Below are positions 31,400-44,111 of a stretch of DNA of 64,000 bases, one piece after another (within the stretch, counting starts at the first letter, position 1; the number at the start of each line of letters is the position of its first letter). The stretch comes from Fasciola hepatica (lineage: Eukaryota; Platyhelminthes; Trematoda; Plagiorchiida; Fasciolidae): NCBI GenBank assembly GCA_948099385.1, contig CANUEZ040000014.1:620001-684000 (forward strand), given 5' to 3'. Made by a program: the position numbers and the translations under genes. The notes under the pieces are model-generated. The model worked only from the letters and a program-made list of their open reading frames with translations, did no database searches and was not told the DNA's origin.

Positions 31400-33990
31400 T
31401 CTTTATTTGTTAAATGCCGTATCAAAGCATAACTTTCAAGAAGCGGCGGTTCATATAATCTCTGTGAAATTGAAAAGATGGATTCAAAGAACGAGGCCAA
31501 AGTCGGCCGGGCCTGCTACTAATAAAAGCTGGTATTTGCCGGAAAGTGAAAGTGAGCTTTGTACCAGTGTTTTCCTGCACATCGTTCGACATACCAAACT
31601 AGATTCAATCAGTTGTACTCCTTCTACTCCAGGTGACAACAAAGAAGACGAACAACATGTCCCTCACTCATTCTAGGTATAATTTTTCTACTCTGAATAA
31701 GTTGTACCTTTTCATGGTATTCGTTGTTGTCTGTTATTCGCAGTTTACCACTGGGTTTGCCGTGGATTAGTCATGTGTTTCTGGTTTATATTATGAATGG
31801 GTTATAATCTTTTCCGGGCAAATAGATGCGCAATTACCTCCGAAAGGTGTCTATGTGGAGCGTTACTGCGGCATGAAGTAGTTCGGTGCTAGAAAATGTA
31901 AAAACGTTCTGGCTATCTGTCCCGGATTAACGACGCGTTATTCCATGGGCAGTTTTAATTGCGAAAGAAAGCGTGGTAACTGTCGGAGAAATTCAAGGGG
32001 ATGAAGGAAAACCTCGGTTTACGCCGAAACTGACAGTCTGCTGAGTGTTTCCTTCCTTGTTTTATGGTGGGTCCCGAATGGTACAGTTGGGGGACTGCTG
32101 GTGGACCCCCGATGACATTTAAGGGAACAGTCGTGCTGCTTGGGGTTTGACTAGGCTAGCTAAAAGCTACCCAGTCAGCACAATCGTCTTCAATTCGGCC
32201 AAGAATTGACCCTCGAGAAAGAATAAGTGGCCTCTTTGAGAACTTTCTCAGCTGGACTCGGAAAATTAGCCCCTGTATTTGACGATATTATTCTGACGAA
32301 ATCAACTTCATTTGCCATACCTACGGTTACATCTCCCCCAATGAAATGCTGCGTAAACCAACTGGAAAATTAACCGGCTGATTGCTGGCTTCCCTCATTT
32401 CTACTAGAGTCTCAATTTTCCCCACATTTTTGAAATAGCTCCGAAATCGCCCAGTAAGAAGATACAGTGCGATGCACTTGGCTGATGTCATTTTGCTGAA
32501 AAACCGTAGTTGACGGAAAAGTCAACTAAAGACAGCTGCTCCAAGTGTAAATCTATCTTCGTAAGGTTATCTAGTTACCGATGGTTCTGTTGAATTTTCA
32601 TTGCCATCCACCTGTAATTGCTAGGGCAACTCATAATGAGCAACTTTTATTCGTTGGTATAATACGCAGGGAACAACATTATTCATGAAACGACGTAATG
32701 AATGGAATCAAATCTGTAATGTATGCTACTTGCCTAGCTACTCTCGATCAATAGCCCAATCACCTGAAAGAGAAATGGAAGCTCACGTTAAACAGTGTTT
32801 ATCCATTGTTGTAGCACCTGGCTGATGGCATAGCCCGTGAACTGATATAGTGAATCAGAATCCTTGGAATTCATGAAAAGCTTTCACAAATTAGCCCACT
32901 CACCTTCCTCCCCGAACTCCCTTTTGTAGGGCATCCATAGGGGCTGAAAAAGGCAGCGGAAGATAGAAAACATTTTATACTAAACAGAACATTGGTCGGC
33001 TTCTTCAATTTTGGATGATTTTTCGTGGAATGCACTAGTGGACGGCAGTCCTTCGGCCGCAACGGAAGTTCTAAAAAATGGAAGACGTTTATGGTGCACA
33101 ACGGACTTACTGAAGCACTACCCTGATAGGCCTGGCTGTTGGACTGGAATCCCTAGGTCTAATCATGGAAGTGCGCCTTTATGGTTCGCGAAATAGGCTG
33201 AAAGTTATACAACTTGCCCCAATAAAGTGGAATTTGTGGGTAAATTACTCATCGTCTCTAGAGGCCAACGTGGAATACTAACACGGAGCTCCTGCCTAGA
33301 TGTTGTCTCGGGAGTCCATGAATTACTTCTTAGGCGTACTGGAAGAGTGGCGTCCTCGCTGTTTGGGCGAGAGTCAAACTAGCCTACGACAAGCCCTGAG
33401 GTTAGGTAAAAAGTAGCATACGGTGTATGCTTCCCGGAGTATTCATCTGGTGATTTAGCGTGGGATGACGGTTCTTCGGTCATGTCTTCCAGTAGCCCTT
33501 TTAATTTCATGGTTTTTATAGGTGCCCCAAAGACGGTTAGGCAAATGCCATTTGTCGTCCTACCAACGGTTCGGTGCAATTTGGCTTGGCTCTTCTCCGA
33601 GTTGGTTGGTGGTGGCAGACCATCTTGCACGAAACTTTCGGCTCAAGGAGCAACCACGGAAGGCCGTAGCGTATGTTCGTCGTCCGCCCCCCACAGATCG
33701 TCACCGAGGGTCACCGTATTCCCCCCGGGCAAACTGAACAACGACAATCACCTGAAAATGTATAAGGATTATTCAGCCTCCAGAACCGGTTGGGGGGATA
33801 TGCTCCAACTGTGCAAGATGGGATAAAAAGCAGCATGCTAGCGGTAACGTAATAATAGACCCTTGCTTCGTATATCACTTACGTTGCACCGACGAATATC
33901 TTCTGACTGCTGTTCACGTAGGTGACCCTCAAGTTTGGCGAAGATGCAAGGTGCTTGAAGAAATCGGATGTTTGCTTGCAGACACTGCAA
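31400..33990. other. No recognisable gene
   Basis: Several frames of 60-110 codons on both strands, none with a domain I recognise. It lies between the plus-strand and minus-strand tnp2-like remnants and may be derived from them. Confidence 0.4.
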
Positions 33991-33999
33991 CAGGCGATC

Positions 34000-34860
34000 T
34001 GCTGATCGGCATCCACGGTTGTGGCAGGCTATATTCCTACCAGAAAATACTCGTTTGGTGGTTCAGTGGCGTACTCCGCGTTCTGTATCTGGAGGATGTG
34101 TCCACACAGACGGCGTCTGGCGACCACACAAGCCAAGGTACCATCCCAAAAAGAGAAGTCGGTGTGCATTGTTGCTTCAGCTGCGCGTTCCGTTGTTCAA
34201 CAAAAACCCCTTTCCGTGATCGCGTTTCTGTTGGTGACGTACTGAAGTATATTTTGCATGTAGGGTTCAGATGGAAACACCAAAACTTGTCAGATGAACC
34301 ATGAATCCGTACCTCTTCACTGGTGCGCTTCCAAGTATAAACGTTTAGCACTGCTTCGATTTCACCGTGAAGCTTGACAAACTCCGGAACCACCAGTTTG
34401 ATGAAGTCAATATAGTTGTGAAACCATCTCCCGCTGCGTAATATATATGAACACCGAGGCACCCAAAATACTAAATTGGTGGTCAGCGGGAGGGATATTT
34501 TTCAAAACAACTTGACCATTTTACGGCAGCAACTGCCTGTACTCGGGGGCCTTCCAGTATTCCAAGTCCTCCAGATGGCGACATGCGTGAGAATGTTCAC
34601 AAGTTAAGCTCCCTCTAATTGGGAGGAAATGTTGATTAGCGTGTACCAATGTTCGGCGGATAGCGGAGCCTTCATGGGCTTATGAAACTTGCACCACAGG
34701 CCCGGCATTCTGTTTATCATTCCCAGACATAACATATGCATGTAGTCGGTTGGGAACGTTAATACCATGTCAATAGGCAGCCTTTCAAAGGTGAACTTGC
34801 CCGAATGGCGCACCTCCGGTCTTCGGGACTAGGGGTCCACGTCAGTCCTCCTCCATATTT
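34000..34860 (-). pseudogene. Second tnp2 / EnSpm(CACTA)-like transposase remnant
   Basis: Reading the minus strand from 34850: RHSGKFTFERLPIDMVLTFP, then TDYMHMLCLGMINRM at about 34740-34700. This is the same FP.DYMH..CLG block as in the plus-strand copy but closer to the family consensus. After a degraded gap, FIKLVVPEFVKLHGEIEAVLNVY...SEEVRIHGSSDKFWCF appears at about 34390-34270. It corresponds to the FVELYGE..V.NVH.LIHL..DV..FG.LD.FS.F block. The rest of the protein is not visible. It is inverted relative to the copy at 28160, and the two differ enough to be different family members. Confidence 0.6.
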
Positions 34861-37800
34861 TGCTTCTCAAGCACAGTAGCCGCCGGAAAACGCTACTGCT
34901 CTGTTTGGTGCATCGAGGGCCACTATAGTGGTTACTATGATGTTTAATTTTTTCAGTCATGGCTCTTGCTGGGGCATCTGCTATGACTCTGGAAAGCAAT
35001 ACATGCTATTTTTCCCCAGCTTCTCATATATAATTCCCAGTATTTGGCATCTTTTTCAATTCCTGGCTTCAGTCTTCCATATAATCCCCTACGCTGACAG
35101 GTTTTTCACTCAGCAGTAAAGACCCACCGGGAAAATTCGGGACAGTACATGAGGCACGCAGACCATTATAAGACACCGCTGCTGCGATGATCCACGAAAT
35201 AAAGTAAGTCCATCCACGTGCAACTGAATGACAATCTGAGTCATTTAGTTCAACTGTGTGGAAGATAGTGCATGCAGCACGCATTCTACTAATCCGAAGT
35301 GTACTTATTTACCACCTCCGGCCCACTTCTGGGTTTGACGTGATGAACCCAACAAAGTACGTGGACCTGTGGGCTACTCGGGATGAATCTGCCTATATAT
35401 AAAAAGCATAAGTCAAACTTTTAGGATACTGGTATTTTTCTGGACCGTGGTCGCGAGGCACGCACATAAGCATGATCAGAGTTTACAGTATCACTGAATG
35501 AGATGGAAAGTTCACAAATTTCGAAGAGAAATTAGCGCATCACAGCAAAAATGGAATAAGGCTGGGGAGAGCTTAAATGAAGCAAAGCTGAAAGAGAATA
35601 CACGGCGAGTACAAATTGGTTTCGAGTCAACAGCGGCAATAGTAGTAAATCCGCCGGATGTAAGAATGTTCAGAGGGACGTTGGCTTAGGAGGCAGGAAA
35701 TACAATATTCACAAGAATGGTGCGAGAAAATGGTCGGTGATGCAAATTCTATGAGAAGTAGTGCGTGTCATCTTGTGTCGGCAGTTCACCTCTGGTGGAA
35801 GATGGATGAAGCTCCAAGAAGAAATAATCAGCAATCGGAAGGCGGTGTCCACGCGGAACAAAATAAGGCAAGACAAGGGTGAAAACCTTTGCAATAGGCC
35901 AGGCTATGCTGGTGAATGGGTAAATACGCCATTCTGTTGAGTTTCTTGTGGCTTTTCTGTGTCCACGTTGGGCCTTTTGGGCAAGAGTTGGCTGCGGTTT
36001 GTGTTCGCTGTTTCATCATGGGAAGGGGGAGGGCATTGCCGAAGCTAGACAGATCACTATCTAATTAGGGGTCCTTGCACGGTGGCTTCGACATCGGAGA
36101 GTTTTGTGGTGAGAATTCCTCTGTAAGCCTCGGAGAGGGCGTATGCAGCAATACCAGGACTTCTTGTGGGTGAAACCCGGTGGCTGGATCGTATTCGCGG
36201 TAGCCAGCCTTTGGTGCCGTTGTAGACGGGCAGAGAAAAGGATAAGCTGTCTGCACGGTACATTACAGCCAGGCAACGTGATGGCCGGGTAGCTCTGAAA
36301 TTGAAAAAGGGAGAATCGCAGTCTGGGAGATATTCCAGCTGGGGGTAAGAGTGAGCAAAATAACAGATAAGAGTACGGAGGTTAGAAATGAGGCACAATG
36401 GTCTTAGTGAAGTGAGGAGTCGTTGGTATTGTGATTCGGTGTTCGTGAGGGCTAACTGGGCTTGCATTACCAGGCAAATTTATTGATTACTGATTCGGCC
36501 GTTCACCGGGAAGTCTTATCTTTCGGGGTTGATAGAGCCGTGGGGGTGCATTCGGGCTATAGGGTCTGAGGGCTACGTGAGAAAGCAGCTGGAAAACACG
36601 AAGTACCTGAAAGGCAAGTTTGCATAATAGGTATGGGAGATATATGACAAATCCCACAGTAGTGTTTTACATGCCACTCGGAAGCGGCTGGGACACACTA
36701 AGAACTCAAATAGCAAGTGTATATGATAGATCCAGAGGATATATGACAGATCCTGTCATGGGGTGTCTACAGGTCTAATGTTGCAGGTTGCCGTTAGGTA
36801 AGGCTATAAACTGAAGAGTGGGCTGGATTCTAGGACAATAGGAATGCCGCTTTGTTACGAAAAGGAGGAAAAATAGATAAGTGGACGAAAAATACGGGCG
36901 CTTTTCTCTACTTTCTTACATGTATGTTTATATACACAATAATGTCCACATGGATATAATTAGCGCTTTGATGAGACGTGTCTGTCGTCTGATGTAGCGA
37001 CTTGCTGTCTAGATCCACAGTGGTTTTGTAGCTGGCGTCAACAAACATGCCAGATGTGCATGGGAGGGCACGAGGAGGTTGAAAGTTAGAGCGGGAGGTG
37101 GGTAAGCACATGTGGAGAGACCAGTTCGCTATCACCCCAGTCAGCCTCGTGCGTAGGAACCAAAAGCATGTCAAGCTGACGAGGATGGTGTGGGGTTTTC
37201 ATCCCCTGGCAGGTTCAGGTCTGAGCTGATGGGAGACACCCATGATTATAGGTTGCCCACTTCATTCACAGCCCGATATTAGTGGTTTTCATAGATCATA
37301 TAGATCCCACTAGTCCTTTCTTGTTCTCCACTTTTTCTTTTTTGGCCTTTTTCTAACAGAGGTGTGGTTGAGCTCATATAGGAACTTTCCACAGTCCCTC
37401 CGCCCGAACGTAATTTTCCGCATAAGTCATCTTTTGCAACTGCTGAGGGTGGTCTGTTTTCCCCACATCCGGGCGCAGCTATGGTGAAGATGCCGTTGAC
37501 ATCAGGGGTTTCACTTGCATGGTGTGAGGAAATACAGAGTGGGACTAAGCAAACACACGGAGGGGGACATCTAGTGTTGTAATAAACGTGCCTGCATATA
37601 TGTTTCAGTCTGGTACAGCGCCAGACCTTGCCTTAGACTGCCAGAGGCCGTTCTGGTGCGGTTGAGTTGGGCTGTGCCAGTAGATGTTATTGCACACACG
37701 GAGAGAGGATAGCAGTCTAAGTTAGGCGATGGATTCAGACTAGCTTTCATGTCGGGAAATATAAAAGGTGGAAATTGAGGCCAGCAGGTGGCTATCGGAA

Positions 37801-38455
37801 GGTGGAAGTGTAGGATGAAAGATTTTCATCCGGGATGATTAGGGAAAACAAATTACGGCCGGGCAAGGAGGCTGAGGGTAGCGGAAGCCAGAATAAATAT
37901 GAGAAGAGTCAAAGGATCAATGAGTGAGTAACTGCGGGAAGCTTGTGGCAAGCACGGGGTATTCCCTTTTCCCAAGAAGACTAGCCGCATCATGTGCAGT
38001 TTCTGATGCTGGTCTAAAGACTTCAGATCAGGTCGGGTCGCAGGACTTGGGGCCAGGGCCAACAGATCAGTCCATATTCTTGCACCAACAAAGGTCAGTT
38101 GATTCTTACCGGGCTACTTCCGCATCTTTTTGCCTCTTCTTCGCTTCCCCTCAATCTTGGATCTGTATAGGAACAGTGCCAGGACTCGGCATGCTATCAG
38201 GAGTGTAGCAACCACACCGTCACGAACTGGGTCCTTGCCCAGGTGTACCCCCCTCCCAACCAACGGGGTCATTCATATAACAGCCTTTGGCATATGAGCT
38301 TACATGGGAAGGTCAGATGTTAAGGGGCAACACGGGGGCCTTGGAGAGGAGTGGAGTGTAAACGTGGAAAAGGAGAGTGACAGACACAAGAAAAAATTTG
38401 GAATAAAAGATAAAGGGGGGCCGCATTCATACTTGCCCTGTGTATTTTATATCAG
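34861..38455. other. No recognisable gene
   Basis: About 3.6 kb with only short open frames (the longest about 136 codons, minus strand, 36057-36467) and no domain I recognise. The plus strand is purine-rich through much of 36000-38400, which could mean an old minus-strand LINE 3' UTR. I could not find a tail or a match. Confidence 0.4.
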
Positions 38456-38475
38456 TTGCCCTCAGGGAAAAATGC

Positions 38476-41193
38476 CTACCAGCAACGGCCTAGACAAGCT
38501 TTAAACCAAGCCACCGCGTCCGCAGTCACCACTTTGACTGTCGGACAGTTCCACGCATTGATGACCCGACAAGCAAAACATTGTGCTTTGACTGTCCTCA
38601 GTGATCTTGGTTTCACTAGCTTGTACTCATGGCCCCCAAGTGAGGATTGCGTTGCCATTCCTACGGTCGGCTTTGTTGGGAAGGATAGTACCCCGATCAC
38701 CTTGAAGGTGTCTACATTTTCACCTCTAAAGTTTCTACGTTTTAGGGAGAACGGGTCCAGCCCCGCCAGTCTTTCTGAAACTGGATTGCTCTTTGATCCA
38801 TCTACCGTCCTCGTGAAATGAAGCTGAACTTTTTCCAACACTGCAGCTTCTCGCACAAGAGCAGAGGCCTTTGGACACAGTATTCGAGGCGTGGTCTGAC
38901 TATTGCTTCGTAGTGCGGTAGCAGTACACGGGCCTCTCGTGAAGCCAATGTGAGCAGTAGCCGCCACGGCTCCCGTTTTGCCACGGCGGTAGCGGTCAGG
39001 CACTGTCTAGATGGATGGAAGCAGTCGGCTATCCGAAATCCAGGGCTCGTGGTATCTGTGGCCCATGCTGACATTTGCGGGTCATTCGGGACTATGCGTT
39101 TTAATCCCCAACCGGCACCCTGGGTCAGGTGCCAACACCTCCCCATATTAAGTGGCAAATACCACTGGGTGGTCACAGCTTGCGTCCTATTCAGGTTCTT
39201 TTGAGGGTGTGGGCTCCCCTCTCGGCCTGTCAGTTTCAGGTCGTCATCAGAGAGGTAATCTGCGTTTTGCACAAAATTCGTTAGACAGTTTACATAAATG
39301 GCCAATGGAACTGATTCCTGCGGGACCCGCTCATGGTCCTTGCCTCCGCGGATATGCTGTCCTCTACCCTAAAATAGTACTTCCTGAGACTAAGGTATGC
39401 CCGTGTCTACTTCGGGACCCAAGATAAAGCCCCAAGGACCCCCATTTTGCGGGGCCGCAGTCGGCAGTTCACGGAGTCGAAAGCCCTTTGGAAGTCGGAG
39501 GAGCAGTCCGCGGCTTCTTCTCCTCTATCTATTCCGGCCGCTACTTTGTCTAAGAATGAAAGGAGGTCAGATAGGCAGGATATGACTCTATATTCGGCTA
39601 AGTGACTGGTCACTCGGCTCCTGATCAGCCCTTCCAGTATTTTCATGTGCACTGGTAGCAAGCTGACCGGCAGGTAATATTGCACCTATCCCTTCTTACT
39701 GCCTTTATGTGGAGGCACGACATCGGCTGTCAGCCAGTCTCCTGGCACTTGTGCGTCGGGCATTGACCAGGTATACATTTGGGCCAGAGGGCGTAGAATC
39801 GCTGGATAGGTGCCACTTGGACCGGCTGTTTTGAGCAGGTTCAGTCCTCTGAGGGCTTTTTCGACATCGTCGGTAGTCGGATGGGAGGTTCGAAAGCACT
39901 GTCCTGCCCATGGTCAATGTGAGGCACCGTCCCAAACTGTTCCCTCAGCGTTTCATCCTTAGTCCCATTATCTAAGACAAGAATGCCGCCCCTATCCTTG
40001 ACGAGACCTACAGCTACAAGCAGGTCTGTTTCTGACTGAATTTTGTTTAGTATGCTTCTGGGCACCGCTTAACCTTTCTAACCAGTGACCTAGTACTAAA
40101 ATCTACACTGCCCTTGGACCCTTATGACTGATTCTCACACTCATTTGCAACAGAGATTTAGCCTACGGCCTCCTGTCCGCTTGTGATGAGTCAATTCCCA
40201 GTGCTTCCACCTATGGACCCTAGTGGCTCCGCCGGTCCACCACGGTTTCTTCCTTTACCTGTTCATTCGGCTTACAGGGGCAAGGTGCTCAGTGAGCAGC
40301 ATCAAATTGTCCCTGAAGGCTGCTCCTCCCTCTCCTGTGTTTTCATGTTGGGTGTTCCAAGTAAGTGCTTAGGCTGCGAGACCAAGGCCTTGTACATCAA
40401 GGTCCTTGAAGCACCTTCGCGGTTTATGAGTTGCTTTGTCCTTAACAGCCAAGCACTTCCAGTGGATCAGTTGGTGTCAGTCCTGCCCCGGGGGACTTGG
40501 ACCGGCTTCACTGAAATGCCCGATCATGACCAGATCCAACAGCCCCCAGGTCTGCCCTTTCCTCCATCTAGTAGATTGAAGCACCTGTCGGACAAGGTTT
40601 TGTTCCAATACTGAATCAAGTAACCTTGCAGGGAATCTGTCTCCAGGGGCACACAGATCCACCCAATCAAAGCCAAGGGGATGGAAGTCCACAAGGATCA
40701 TGCTTTCACCCGCTCCGGCCACGGAACCACTAAGGTAGGTCAGCAAATTCTGGTCCTCCAGAGGGGTGAAAGAAGGGCTCTGGTAGAAGTACACCACGCG
40801 GACTTCTGGCTGGCGTAGTTTCAGGTCACAACGGAGGTCCCGTAGGTTTGGGGATGACAAGCTCTCCCTGGCTGTTTGCTCGATTTTGTTCGAGAATACG
40901 AGTATCTTGCCACCACCATCCCTGCCATCTGCTCTATCAGCCCGATGTATGCTTTAATCGGTAGAAGAAAGTACACCGATTTCGTGGCTTCACTTAAGCC
41001 ACTTTTCAGTGACAGCGATGCAGTCTGACCTGGCAATCACTGCTGCCAGTTCATGCCATTTGGTCCCAATGACTCTTGCGTGAGTGTAGGCCACGGCAAA
41101 ACTACCTGCACCTAGTTGTGCACTCCGTTTCAGCTGGTAGGTACGGCAATCGGAAGCTGATTCCGAGTGCTTGCCACGTTTCCTTGCGGCCAT
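38476..41193 (-). pseudogene. LINE-5 ORF2: endonuclease and reverse transcriptase
   Basis: Minus-strand CR1-type ORF2. From 41193: MAARKRGKHS..., then VAYTHARVIGTKWHELAAVI and CIAVTEKWLK (endonuclease start, normally TNARS...ETWL). Then VRVVYFYQSPSFTPLEDQNLL, DFHPLGFDWVDL (in place of GDFN) and GLLDLVMI at 40800-40480. The linker is at 40065-39841. RT follows with PVSLLPVHMKILEGLI and RAFDSVN at 39685-39407, then IYVNCLTNFVQNADYL with DDD in place of ADD near 39240. RPRLEYCVQ lies near 38890, and the tail RSLRTVKAQCFACRVINAWN ends at 38476. The order is intact, but at least four frame changes and stops make it inactive. Its ORF1 may be the fragment at 51610-51960. Confidence 0.75.
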
Positions 41194-41344
41194 CTGGGAG
41201 ACTGTTTATTGTCCTTCATCCAGGTACTTAATGGTGCTATGAAAGTGTTTAGATGAATGGGGGTGCTATACCCCTTAAGTGAGGTGACACTTTCTGATGC
41301 TGACACGCGATTGGCTACGTTTTATAGATTCGGCAGTCCCTCTC

Positions 41345-42552
41345 ACATCTCGCGTCAGCCAACTGGCCGAATGCAGACCGTTGGAGTTCACTTCTCTGAC
41401 AAAAATTCAAACCCATCTCATTCCCATCTCTCACGGCTCTCCAAAATCAGTCCTCAAGTAGGTGTTGTCCTGCTTTGCAATACAACAAAGGAGAAAAAGG
41501 TTCCACGATAACCATGCAATCACATCTACATCAGATTTATTTTCTCACACCAGAGTATAATCTCAGTACGATAGCACCGTCGAGTAAGAGCATAGGCGAA
41601 CTCTCATTACTGTTTCCTGGCACGTGACCAGTTGCCTCCGATGCATCACCACTGTCATCCCAATAGTTTATTCTACTTTGAGGCTCCTCGGAAACCACTC
41701 AGTATAAAATAACCACCTTACCGGAAGAGACAGTAACAGTATAGCGCTACGCTAACAGTTTTCCAGTCCCGTTCAATCACAGTCTGTTATTTCTAACTTA
41801 TCTTATCGCTTCGTTGCCAACTGCGTTCTGCGTAATCAAACGGTATTCAGGGTTATTATTTATAGCTATTCAAAACCGTGCAGCCCTAGGTCTTTTATTG
41901 GTATCCCAGCGCTATCGTGCCAACGTGCAAACCATAATTCCTTTGGAATGCGTACACAGTTGCCAAACAGGTGTACGCAACTTCGTTAGCCTGTGGCAGT
42001 ATAGCGCAAATCCACTGCGAGCCTATTTTACCCAAAATATGGAGTAGGTGCCACTGATTGCTCAAATGAAACTAAACCCATGCCCCACCCACATAAACCT
42101 AACCAGTTCATTATTATTGTCTTCATATGTTACCATAACCCACGGCTAGAACCATGTCCAGACCGAAATCCCCCTTTATATCAGGTTCCTTTTATCCCAC
42201 TATCTCAGTCGCCTAACGGGATAACCAAGGACGCCACTTCGACCTGTACCGACAGAGACCCAAGTGGAACCTACCATAGCAACTGGGACGGAAATCAAGC
42301 CCTCCGACAGGAAATATTCCCAATTGTTTATCAGATCGTTCAGCTTTTTCTAACACGGCCAACACAAATTCCATCTTGCTAATATACCGCCACACTCGGC
42401 TGACTGACAGACACATACTCTGCCCTGCCAGACGAAACATACTCGTACGATTTTCAGCATTACCAGAAATGACGCTGAATAACGCTGAGGCCAGATGCGT
42501 CAACATATACGTATACATACATATTTGTCGGCGAAACAGCATAATAACGCTC
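41345..42552 (+). repeat. 5'-truncated LINE-4 family 3' UTR, left half
   Basis: Aligns with 24645-25780 of LINE-4, starting near ccgaatg.a.accgtt.gagtt and including atctcagtacgatagcac and gtgcagccctaggtctttta. It stops at 42552 in the middle of a segment that resumes at 50827. It is noncoding. The left boundary is approximate. Confidence 0.7.
42503..42552 (+). repeat. Target-site duplication of LINE-6, left copy
   Basis: Ends in GGCGAAACAGCATAATAACG then CTCA. It matches 50827-50873, with gcgaagcagcataatagcg, at all but a few positions. LINE-4 has only one copy at the equivalent point (25740-25782), showing that the segment was duplicated here. Confidence 0.75.
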
Positions 42553-42559
42553 AAGGTCT

Positions 42560-44060
42560 CACCCCTGGTTATTCTCCTTGATCATGTAGCAGCCACATCT
42601 CCCAAGAACTTGGTTTTGGTGGGACACTTCCTCGACTCTGTGTCTACTGAAATATACCACCGCATTACCAACTTCAAGAAAGCAGGGGTTTTTAATATTC
42701 CAGACCGCCAACCGCTTTCCTTAGCGAAACACAACATACTAAGTTCGTGAAATATGGCTCACTATAGATGCCATTGCACGAAGCCACGTAAAAAGTCCCA
42801 GCAACATAGCTTCGCCCTGCCATTCCGATTCATGGACGACCTAACAGCTAGAGAGTTCATGAGCAACGAGTGTACAGTTGCTGCCATTTCGCTGTATACG
42901 GAAGTTAAGATATTCCCTGATAAAACCCCTTCCAACGGGAAATATTTTGCTCGCTGAGAAGATACTCTGCCTTGCCCTTGCAGGCTGACTCCACTGGAAC
43001 CGACATGAAGGTTACCCAATGCCCCTCCGTCAAGAAGCCAAAGGCGAGCCCGGCTCCTCACTCTGCCTGCCCGCAGACTGTCGACATAGATATGCCAAAC
43101 TCCCCACCCCCGGTCCGGCTTCCACACAAAAAGCCCTTTTCTACCATCTCCCCCGGTAGCCTCTACCTCCAGTAGCTCTCGCTACCTGACCACAGGCCCC
43201 AAGCGGCACTCCATTTCAGCACTAAAGCCGAGCCCCCCATCACAGCCCCAGAGCCAAGACAAGACCCTGGTACAACCATCAGCCCCCGCTATACCATTTT
43301 CAATCCGTCCTCCGAGCCATTGACGAGTGTTATCAACCACCACTCTTGCTCTAACGACTCTACCAACTACCCATCAGCTGTCAGCTCAGCCGCAACACTT
43401 CGTTTTTATCCTCATAAGTGCAGCTCCAGTCATCCCATGAGCCTACCTGGTACTCCTACCAGGTCCGCCCTTGTTCAACTAACCACTCCACACATTACTC
43501 CCCACTCTCAATCGGCATCTCCATAAAGCGTACTCTCGGACCGTGCGGATGGTAACCAGTTGGGCCACCATCCGGATTCGTCTAACGGCATCGACCCTTT
43601 ATGTAGGAGTGACCTTCATGGCCTTGCCAGTGCCACTCACCCTTCCATTGCCTCGCAACCTTTTCCATTGTCTTTCCCCGCAGATCGAATGGGTCACACC
43701 AAACCTCCGTCCCCGTTGCTACCCTATATCCCCCCTGCCCCAGACACCAACCCCCCATACTATGGCCCCAGCATGCCTCCGCTGTTACCCTCTGCTTCCC
43801 TCCTCCAACCTTCATCTAACCCCGAAGTACCGCTTACGTACCTTAGCAGATGCTCCAGGTTCGTACCTGTATCCCGCCTCCTCGCCCCACCTCCCCACCT
43901 ACCGGCTCCCTTGCCCCTCATGAGCCTACAGACCTTTCCGATTTTCGCCAATCCCCTCCCGCCCCCCGCCCCCCCCCACAACTTTTCCCAGTTACTCTCC
44001 CACATACCTTCACCCTCACGCCAACCTACCGGCCTTATACTGACTCTGCAAAACAGGTAG
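42560..44060 (+). pseudogene. LINE-6 ORF1-like protein with proline-rich tail
   Basis: The N-terminal part reads VLVGHFLDSVSTEIYHRITN, GVFNIPDRQPLSLAKH, a TGA stop at 42748-42750, then MAHYRCHCTKPRKKS and KIFPDKTP. It parallels LINE-4 ORF1 block for block. It is then followed by about 1 kb of proline-, serine- and threonine-rich sequence in shifting frames (43320-43526, 43560-44060). The frame of 43560-44060 continues into the endonuclease frame at 44112. The domain is probably nucleic-acid binding; the family is not identified. Confidence 0.5.
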
Positions 44061-44111
44061 GTTGCCTGCAGTCAAGATCTCGTTTTTTCCTGACCGGTAC
44101 CTTCAGCACCC

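Noticed and set aside
36057..36467. 136-codon minus-strand open frame
   Set aside because: No domain, no homologous copy in the window and no conserved motif; length alone is not enough.
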